A stretch of 64,000 bases of DNA, taken from the NCBI GenBank assembly GCA_002327445.1, contig DCWA01000034.1:101483-165482 (forward strand), given 5' to 3'. The position numbers and the translations under genes are program-made. Below the pieces are notes generated by a model. That model made no database searches, was not told the origin of the DNA, and worked only from the letters and a program-made list of their open reading frames with translations. This document shows, in pieces, positions 58,248-64,000 of the stretch (positions are counted from its first letter, which is position 1; each line of letters opens with the position of its first letter). Source of the DNA: Desulfobacteraceae bacterium UBA2174 (GTDB lineage: Bacteria; Desulfobacterota; Desulfobacteria; Desulfobacterales; UBA2174).

Positions 58248-58922
58248 TTGGCCGTCGCCAAGCCCGAGGGGGTGGCGACCATTCCGGAGAGGCGCCCCAC
58301 CGGCGAAAGCCTCGTGGCGACTCTCGCTGATCGGCTGGGATTGCGGCTGTTCGTCGTGCACCGCCTGGACAAGGCAGCCAGCGGCGTGGTGGTACTGGCC
58401 AAGAATGCCGAATCGCACCGCTGTCTCAATGACCAGTTCGCCGCCCGCAAAGTGGACAAGGAATACCTGGCCCTGGTACACGGCCGGGTCGCCGGTGACG
58501 CCGGCGAGATCGATCTGCCCCTGCGCCAGTTCGGCTCCGGCCGCATGGGGGTGGATCGGCAACGGGGAAAGCCGTCGTTGAGCCGTTATCGGGTGCTCCG
58601 ACGGTGTGCCGGCGCCACCCTTCTGTCCGTGCCCTTGATCACCGGGCGCCGCCATCAGATCCGGGTTCACCTCTACGCCACCGGCCACCCCATCATCGGG
58701 GACCTGCGCTACGGAGATATCGGCCGGCAGCGGACCTTCTCCCGGCTGATGCTCCATGCGTATCGGATCGCTTTTAAACTGCCCTCGGGCCGATCCTGTG
58801 AAATCATGGCGCCGCCACCGGCGTCATTCATGCGGCTTTTTGGGCAGCTTTGCCCGGGAGAGGGCGGCTTGGACGACGGGTGGTCCGGGGGGCCGGTCCC
58901 GGTTGTGCAAAGGAATGGATAA
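58248..58922 (+). CDS. RluA-family RNA pseudouridine synthase (start uncertain)
   Basis: 224 aa from TTG 58248. The catalytic Asp41 lies in VVHRLDKAASGVVVLAK; GRRHQIRVHL and HPIIGDLRYGD are family motifs. The frame continues upstream to a stop at 58212 and encodes FYSDGDFLAVAKPEG, which is real family sequence, but contains no ATG, GTG or TTG there. An ATG at 58181 (MEDLTEGG) is in another frame and would join by removal of one base near 58226. So either TTG 58248 is used or there is a frameshift. Confidence 0.82.
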   Translation: MAVAKPEGVATIPERRPTGESLVATLADRLGLRLFVVHRLDKAASGVVVLAKNAESHRCLNDQFAARKVDKEYLALVHGRVAGDAGEIDLPLRQFGSGRMGVDRQRGKPSLSRYRVLRRCAGATLLSVPLITGRRHQIRVHLYATGHPIIGDLRYGDIGRQRTFSRLMLHAYRIAFKLPSGRSCEIMAPPPASFMRLFGQLCPGEGGLDDGWSGGPVPVVQRNG

Positions 58923-58924
58923 CC

Positions 58925-59425
58925 ATGACCGAAGAAGGGAAGGACATCGGGATCCGGAACGACCTGCGCCCCGGTGACCTCGGGGCCATCATCCGGTTGC
59001 ACGGGGTTTGGTATGCCGCCGAGTATGGCCTGGATCACACGTTTGAACCCTATGTGGCCGTTCCGTTGTCTGAATTTGTGCTGCGGGCCGACCCGCGCGA
59101 GCGGATCTGGATCGCGACCCGGGAGGGGCGCGTCGGCGGCTCGGTGGCCATCGTGGCCGCCTCGGACGGTGAGGCCCAGTTGCGCTGGCTCCTGCTGGAG
59201 CCGCCGTTGCGCGGCAGGGGGCTCGGCCATCGCCTGGTGGGCGAGGCCCTGGCGTTCTGCCGTCGTAGCGGGTATGAATCGGTGTTCCTTTGGACCCTGG
59301 GACACCTTGAAAAAGCCCTGGGCATCTACCGGAGCTACGGTTTCCGGGTAAGCCAGCGACAAACCCACCGCCTCTGGGGGCAGGAACTCACCGAGGAGCG
59401 GCACGTGCTCGAATTGAAAATCTGA
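58925..59425 (+). CDS. GNAT-family N-acetyltransferase
   Basis: 166 aa from ATG 58925. Acetyl-CoA motif A: LLLEPPLRGRGLGHRLVGEA (89-108). VFLWTLGHLEKALGIYRSYGF is motif B. Closest in form to MarR/GNAT and PaiA-like proteins, but no HTH is present. Substrate unknown. Confidence 0.87.
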   Translation: MTEEGKDIGIRNDLRPGDLGAIIRLHGVWYAAEYGLDHTFEPYVAVPLSEFVLRADPRERIWIATREGRVGGSVAIVAASDGEAQLRWLLLEPPLRGRGLGHRLVGEALAFCRRSGYESVFLWTLGHLEKALGIYRSYGFRVSQRQTHRLWGQELTEERHVLELKI

Positions 59426-59474
59426 AACCGCCCTGATGACCGTTGGGCCGTCACGGTGCCGGAGAAGGCAGCTT

Positions 59475-60494
59475 ATGTCCACCGACCGGAATTCTTCCGA
59501 TATTTTGACCGCCAAGGAGGTCGAATCCATTGTTCAATGGGGCGCCCGTTTGCCAGCCGAGATGCGCATCGACCTGCTGCCGGCCCGAGGGGATGGGTTG
59601 ACGGCGGAAATCGCGGAATTCGCCAATACCCTGGCCATGCTGGTGCCCAGGGTCAAGATCCGGCGCGACGAGGAGGCGGACAGCGCCCGTCCCGGTCTGC
59701 GCCTGGTCCCCAACCTCGTTTTTCACGCCGCCCCCCGGGGCACCGAGCTGCCCGTTTTCCTCGATGCCGCCGCCATGGTGGCCGCCCAGGCGGCGCCGTC
59801 GCTTTCCGACGACCAGCGCCAAGTGATCGAAGCCATTGACGTGCCGGCGCAACTGGAGCTTTACGTCAGCGCCCATTGCCCGTTTTGCCCGGTGATGACG
59901 CGGCGGTTGATCGACTTGGCGCTGGCCTCGGAGCAGTTGTTGGTGGCGGTGATCGATGCAGGGCTGTTCGCCGAGGAAGCCCGGTCCCGGGAGATACGCT
60001 CGGTGCCCACCCTGGTCCTGGACGATGGGTTGCGCTGGACCGGAGATGCCGGCTTGGACGAAATCCTGCCCGCCCTTGGCACCCGGGATCCGGCGCTTCT
60101 GGGGCCGTCGGTGTTCCGACGGATGCTCGACGGCGGGGCTGCGGCCGAGCTGGCTGCCATGATGGCCGGTGCCGGGCGGATTTTTCCCGCCTTCGTCGAT
60201 CTGCTGGTGCACGAACGCTGGTCGGTGCGCCTCGGCGCCATGGTGACCGCTGAGACCCTGGCCGAGGAAGCCCCGGCCGTGGCCGCGGATCTGGCGCCGG
60301 AATTGATGGCGCGATATCGTTCCCGGAGCGTGGCGGTGCGCGGGGACGTCCTGCAAGTGCTCGGGATGGTGGGTGGCCCGGAATTGATCGACGCCGTGGA
60401 AGCCATGACCCGCGATGAAGCCCATGCCGACCTCCGCGAGGCGGCCGACGAGGCCATCGCCAGCCTTCGGGAAAAATTGTCTTCCCGCACGTGA
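59475..60494 (+). CDS. Double thioredoxin-fold protein with HEAT-like C-terminus
   Basis: 339 aa from ATG 59475 (RBS GGAGAAGG). Residues 1-115 resemble a thioredoxin fold without cysteines and 125-205 a second with redox Cys135-Pro-Phe-Cys138 (YVSAHCPFC), the layout of the AhpF N-domain or glutaredoxin-like Pdo. Residues about 225-335 are alpha-helical repeats (WSVRLGAMVTAETLAEEAP, SRSVAVRGDVLQVLG) like HEAT. Cytosolic; disulfide exchange with an unknown partner is likely. Confidence 0.82.
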   Translation: MSTDRNSSDILTAKEVESIVQWGARLPAEMRIDLLPARGDGLTAEIAEFANTLAMLVPRVKIRRDEEADSARPGLRLVPNLVFHAAPRGTELPVFLDAAAMVAAQAAPSLSDDQRQVIEAIDVPAQLELYVSAHCPFCPVMTRRLIDLALASEQLLVAVIDAGLFAEEARSREIRSVPTLVLDDGLRWTGDAGLDEILPALGTRDPALLGPSVFRRMLDGGAAAELAAMMAGAGRIFPAFVDLLVHERWSVRLGAMVTAETLAEEAPAVAADLAPELMARYRSRSVAVRGDVLQVLGMVGGPELIDAVEAMTRDEAHADLREAADEAIASLREKLSSRT

Positions 60495-60578
60495 TGGCCA
60501 TTGATCATTTCAGGTATCCGGCATTTTCCAGAAAACTGAATCCATCGGCGGTCTTCTGCGGCCGCCCCGGAGGGTTGC

Positions 60579-60911
60579 ATGCTGCACCACGTGGTCCTGA
60601 TGAAATTCAAGCCCGGTGTTCCCCGGGGGCGTATCGGGGAGTTGGAGCGGATGCTGGATGATTTGCCCAATCGCATCATCCAGATCCAGACCTACGAGTT
60701 CGGGTGTGATGTCCTCCGCTCGGAGCGGTCCTGGGACTTTGCCCTGATCTCGGGGTTCGCCAGCCTTGCCGCCATGCAGATCTACCAGAAACACCCGGAT
60801 CACCAGGCTGTCGTGGCCCGGCTGCGGGAGATCTGCGTTGAGATCGCCTGCGTCGATTTCGAATCCAAGCCGCTTCCCATCATCGAGCGCGATCCGGCTC
60901 CGGGATTGTGA
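60579..60911 (+). CDS. Dabb (stress-responsive A/B barrel) family protein
   Basis: 110-aa ferredoxin-like dimeric barrel. MLHHVVLMKFKPGV and the DFALISGFASLAAMQIYQKH segment (DxxLxxxFxSxxxLxxYxxHP) are typical. RBS GGAGGG. Function unknown. Confidence 0.88.
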   Translation: MLHHVVLMKFKPGVPRGRIGELERMLDDLPNRIIQIQTYEFGCDVLRSERSWDFALISGFASLAAMQIYQKHPDHQAVVARLREICVEIACVDFESKPLPIIERDPAPGL

Positions 60912-60941
60912 GGCGAAGGGGTGGCCCAGGGGGATATGAAG

Positions 60942-61017
60942 TGGTGCCCCCGGCGTGAATCGAACACGCGGCGCATGGATTAGGAATCCATTGCTCTATC
61001 CACTGAGCTACGGGGGC
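60942..61017 (-). tRNA. tRNA-Arg (CCT)
   Basis: 76 nt with encoded CCA. Acceptor GCCCCCG/CGGGGGC, D-arm TAGCTCAGTGG, anticodon loop TTCCTAA (anticodon CCT), T-arm GTTCGATTC. It lies 12 nt downstream of mltD on the same strand. Confidence 0.95.
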
Positions 61018-61029
61018 AATTCGGGGCGG

Positions 61030-62886
61030 TTACTGGACCTTGAGCGTTTGACCCGGGTAGATGGTGCAGCGCGGGGAGAGTCGGTTGATCCGCAACAGGC
61101 TTTCCAGCGGCATGTTGAAGCGTTCGGCGATCATAAATGCCGTGTCGCCCTTGCAGACGTTGTAAACCTTGGCGAACTTGGCTTCGACCTCCGCGGGTTT
61201 CGCACTGCTGGACGGAATGGCCAATTTCTGGCCGATGGTCAGATTTGGTTTTGCCATTCCGTTGGCCGCCAGGATCTTGGGTACCGTCGTATTGTAACGC
61301 CTGGCCAGGTTCCAAAGCGAATCGCCACTGCGAACCACATGCTGGACGGTGGATGCGACCCGCCCCGAGCGGCGCTGGCTTGCCGCCGCCGTCTTCGGAC
61401 CTGCCGGCTGGCCCTTGGCCGGTACCTTCAGTGACTGGCCGACCACGATATGATTGCGGCGTTTGATGTTGTTGGCCGCCATCAGAGTGGCAACACTGGT
61501 GCTGTAACGACGGGCGATGGTCGCCAGGGTCTCCCCCTTTTTTACCCGGTGTTTCGTCACGGTCCTGTTCGGTGCCTGCGGCTGGGACGACTTTCGGGCC
61601 GCCGGCGCCAAGGGCGCCGAAGCGGATGCCAAGGCTGGGCCTGAGGACGAGGACGATGGCCTCGATTCGGGGAGCTGGTCCAGTGCAGCCAGCAGGGTCT
61701 CGGCGGCTCCTTCGGGTACTTTCAGCGGATATTCGTCTTCCGGCGTAATGCGGTAGCGCAGTTCCGGGTTGAGCTGGTGCAATTCGTCTTCTGTAGCCGC
61801 CGGTATGGCCGAGGCAACATCCCTCAGGTGGACCCGTCGCGTCACGGTGGCGATCTCATAGGAAAGGGGATCGTCCGGCGTGATTTGGTCCAGACCGTAG
61901 GCCTTCAAGTCATTTACGATGATCAAGGTGGCCAGAAAGCGGGGAACGTAGCGCGCTGTTTCCCGTGGCAGACGCTCGTAAAGGTCCCAGAAGTTATCAA
62001 GATAATTGACATTTTGGGTGCGAATGGTCCGCAGGACCCTCCCTTCGCCGCAGTTGTAGGCGGCCAGCACCGTGGACCAGTCCCCGAAAAGGCCGTGCAA
62101 CTCCTTGAGGTATTCAATGGCGGCAGTGGTGGATTTTTCCGGGTCGAGGCGTTCGTCGACATAGACATCGCGCTTGAGTCCGAATTTGTATCCGGTCGAT
62201 GCGATGAACTGCCAGAGTCCCAACGCGCGAGCCGGCGAGAGGGCATTGACCTTGAATCCGCTTTCGATCAAGGGGAGCCAGGAGAGTTCCTCGGGCAGCC
62301 CCGCTTCGCGCAAGGCGTTGACGATCTGGCCCCGATACCGGCCGCTGCGCTGGAGCGAGCTGATGAAAAAATCCCGCTCTGCACCGGTAAGACTTGCTAT
62401 TTCGGCCTCCACGTGCTCGTTTCGAACCAGGGGAATGGCGTTGTGCTGGCCATTGACCACGATGTTGCGCGAGGCATAGATTTCCATGACGCGCTTGGCG
62501 ATCAGGAAGCGCAGGTCTTCCTTTTGTTGCGCGATTTCAGGATCATCGTCGCCGTTGGTTTGCAATGCCAGCGCGTAGGCCTGATCCAGCGCCTCGAGGG
62601 CGTTGTCCGGATCGCCTTTCTGCCAGAATTCCTGTGCAGCCTGGCAGAACTCCAGCGCCTCGTCGATCGTCATCTGGTGACGACCGCTGGCCGTTTGATC
62701 GGCGGTGTTGCAACCGGCATCCGAGCCTGTTTTGTCCCCTCCACCCCCGTTGTTGCCCGGCGCCCGCGCCAATGTCTCGTCCACTATGACGGGAGAGTCG
62801 GAAGGGTCCTTGGAGAGGGAAGCACAACCGGCCATCACGAGTGCGACCATTACCACCGGCCAAATGGGCATGCGTCTATGTTGCAC
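61030..62886 (-). CDS. mltD: Membrane-bound lytic murein transglycosylase D-like with LysM repeats
   Basis: 618-aa lipoprotein. GTG start at 62886; lipobox LVMAGC with Cys21. Helical N-region, then SLT domain (about 190-320) with catalytic Glu208 in WLPLIESGFKVNALSPARA and GLWQFI. Three LysM domains near the C-terminus (KHRVKKGETLATIARRYS, QHVVRSGDSLWNLARRYN, YNVCKGDTAFMIAERFN). It cleaves peptidoglycan to anhydro-muropeptides at the outer membrane. Confidence 0.93.
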   Translation of the reverse strand: MQHRRMPIWPVVMVALVMAGCASLSKDPSDSPVIVDETLARAPGNNGGGGDKTGSDAGCNTADQTASGRHQMTIDEALEFCQAAQEFWQKGDPDNALEALDQAYALALQTNGDDDPEIAQQKEDLRFLIAKRVMEIYASRNIVVNGQHNAIPLVRNEHVEAEIASLTGAERDFFISSLQRSGRYRGQIVNALREAGLPEELSWLPLIESGFKVNALSPARALGLWQFIASTGYKFGLKRDVYVDERLDPEKSTTAAIEYLKELHGLFGDWSTVLAAYNCGEGRVLRTIRTQNVNYLDNFWDLYERLPRETARYVPRFLATLIIVNDLKAYGLDQITPDDPLSYEIATVTRRVHLRDVASAIPAATEDELHQLNPELRYRITPEDEYPLKVPEGAAETLLAALDQLPESRPSSSSSGPALASASAPLAPAARKSSQPQAPNRTVTKHRVKKGETLATIARRYSTSVATLMAANNIKRRNHIVVGQSLKVPAKGQPAGPKTAAASQRRSGRVASTVQHVVRSGDSLWNLARRYNTTVPKILAANGMAKPNLTIGQKLAIPSSSAKPAEVEAKFAKVYNVCKGDTAFMIAERFNMPLESLLRINRLSPRCTIYPGQTLKVQ

Positions 62887-62957
62887 GTGTTTCTCTCTTC
62901 CTTCTGGGAGTGACCGTCGGCTGCGAAACCGTCCTTGTTGGCTTATCGAGTCGACCG

Positions 62958-62984
62958 ATTACACAACCTGGACCGGCCTGTCAA
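62958..62984 (-). promoter_or_regulatory. Promoter candidate for mltD
   Basis: Minus strand: TTGACA (forward 62979-62984); TGTAAT (forward 62958-62963) after a short 15-nt spacer, or TAATCG two bases on with 17 nt. The rest of 62887-63191 shows no gene; its right part must hold the promoter of the tRNA cluster, which I cannot place safely. Confidence 0.45.
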
Positions 62985-63191
62985 GGGAGGCACGCCTGTG
63001 ATCAAGGCATCGGAGGCGTTTTCGACGCGTGAAAAGTGATCTGTCAGCGGGAAAAAATCCGCCGGACGATATGGGGATCAAACTTTTTTCTTGCATTTCA
63101 GCGAAAGGAGTCTTAAAGAAACTGATTCTGTGCGGCGAGGTTTGGTTTGGGGGCAAGCCCCTGGTCCTTTCCGCTTGACGCCGGCATCCGG

Positions 63192-63267
63192 GCCAGAGTA
63201 GCTCAGTTGGTAGAGCAGCTGATTTGTAATCAGCCGGTCGCGGGTTCGATTCCTGTCTCTGGCTCCA
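63192..63267 (+). tRNA. tRNA-Thr (TGT)
   Basis: 76 nt with CCA. Acceptor GCCAGAG/CTCTGGC, D-arm TAGCTCAGTTGG, anticodon loop TTTGTAA, T-loop GTTCGATTC. First of a four-tRNA cluster. Confidence 0.96.
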
Positions 63268-63346
63268 TCGCAGCAAGGCGCCGGCGGAAGGGATGACCGC
63301 CCAACCAAACCGACGCTGGCAAACCGGTTGGACAGAAAAAGACAAT

Positions 63347-63431
63347 GGTGGGGTTCCCGAGCGGTCAAAGGGAACAGACTGTAAATCTGTCGGCAATGCC
63401 TTCGGAGGTTCAAATCCTCCCCCCACCACCA
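63347..63431 (+). tRNA. tRNA-Tyr (GTA)
   Basis: 85-nt class II tRNA with long variable arm and CCA. Acceptor GGTGGGG/CCCCACC, anticodon loop CTGTAAA. Confidence 0.96.
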
Positions 63432-63629
63432 AAATTTTTTGGACGAAGAAGCTGGATGTAGAAGATTTCTCCCCCCAGTGGGGCGAAATCGCTTGAAACT
63501 ACGTGGCTTTTCGACTTTCGACGCACCCGCCACCGGTGGGGCGGACGCGGGGATCTCGCGGCGGGTCAACCCCTTTCATCCGTGGATGTGTTGGGTGAGA
63601 TTCCGCTTGGCGCTGTTTCGACGACCGAA

Positions 63630-63706
<77 letters not shown>

Positions 63707-63790
63707 ATCTCCGGCGCCTGCCCTGATGTGCCGCCACGTTGCTTTCAAGTGCGAGTATGCGCCGTCCCGGTTCGCGGACGGCATTGTCGC

Positions 63791-63867
63791 GCCCACGTAG
63801 CTCAGCAGGTAGAGCGCTTCCTTGGTAAGGAAGAGGTTCACCGGTTCGATTCCGGTCGTGGGCTCCA
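63791..63867 (+). tRNA. tRNA-Thr (GGT)
   Basis: 77 nt with CCA. Acceptor GCCCACG/CGTGGGC, anticodon loop TTGGTAA. Order Thr-Tyr-Gly-Thr equals that upstream of tufB in E. coli. Confidence 0.96.
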
Positions 63868-63995
63868 TTTTTTTCGGGTCATGCGGGCGACTTCAGGATG
63901 CAGGTCATTGGCGTCGTCGCCGACCACGTGGGTGCCCGATGCGGTGCCACCGGACATGTTTTCCATAATTCCAACGACAGCTGGAGGACGGGAAG

Positions 63996-64000
63996 ATGGC
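63996..64000 (+). CDS. tuf: Probable start of elongation factor Tu (partial)
   Basis: Only ATGGC is inside the window, 5-6 nt behind GGAGGACGGG. The call rests on synteny (Thr-Tyr-Gly-Thr tRNAs followed by tuf) and on the start agreeing with Met-Ala. The 63868-63995 spacer holds no recognised element. Confidence 0.35.

Noticed and set aside
63868..63995. Extra gene between tRNA-Thr and the probable tuf start
   Set aside because: Frames are short, with no ribosome-binding site or similarity.

Overview
The window is GC-rich bacterial chromosome, densely packed with genes in operons. The dissimilatory sulfate-reduction set (sat, aprBA, qmoABC) identifies a sulfate reducer of the Desulfobacterota. 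A Desulfobacterales / Desulfosarcinaceae-like strain is my inference from gene content, not a measured placement. I see no phage, insertion sequence or CRISPR array.

Layout. 0-9.6 kb: pncB, a complete branched-chain amino-acid ABC transporter (livKHMGF, minus strand), nadK, and panC-metK. 9.8-31 kb: a region of ion bioenergetics. It holds an NhaD/CitMHS-like antiporter, a tandem UspA, a multi-PAS histidine kinase with its receiver, a second UspA, and two cytidylate-kinase-like genes that bracket an Fo-only ATP synthase operon. A cNMP-binding protein and an 11-cistron Mrp/Mbh-type Na+/H+ antiporter operon (minus strand) follow. 31-44 kb: an RNA methyltransferase, a CBS protein, a beta-helix protein, sat, and, convergent to it, qmoABC and aprBA. 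44-50 kb: three YkgJ-type cysteine-cluster proteins, an atypical SDR, dgt, a cold-shock protein and a DUF554 protein. 50-57 kb: a flavodoxin-like reductase, a LolC/E-like permease, a PLP trans-sulfuration enzyme, hldE C-domain, pgeF, pyrK and a second Fo cluster (gene1-atpI-atpB-atpE). 57-64 kb: dus, an RluA-type pseudouridine synthase, GNAT, a thioredoxin-HEAT protein, a Dabb protein, tRNA-Arg, mltD, and the tRNA cluster Thr-Tyr-Gly-Thr, probably followed by tuf.

How it fits together. Sat activates sulfate to APS, AprBA reduces it, and QmoABC links that step to the quinone pool. The common Fo cluster at 55-57 kb looks like the housekeeping a/c module of a split ATP synthase. The other Fo operon (17.6-21.4 kb) is the most unusual system here. 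It encodes a, b, b-prime, a normal single-hairpin c subunit with a Na+-type ligand set, and a 324-residue c protein with four hairpins. Only the first of those hairpins keeps the ion-binding glutamates. No F1 gene is present anywhere in the window. Together with NhaD, Mrp, stress proteins and signalling genes, this suggests a dedicated Na+-handling or stress module with a hybrid rotor, which is inference.

Starts were moved from the longest ORF where ribosome-binding sites, overlaps or family N-termini required it. Each change is stated in the entry.
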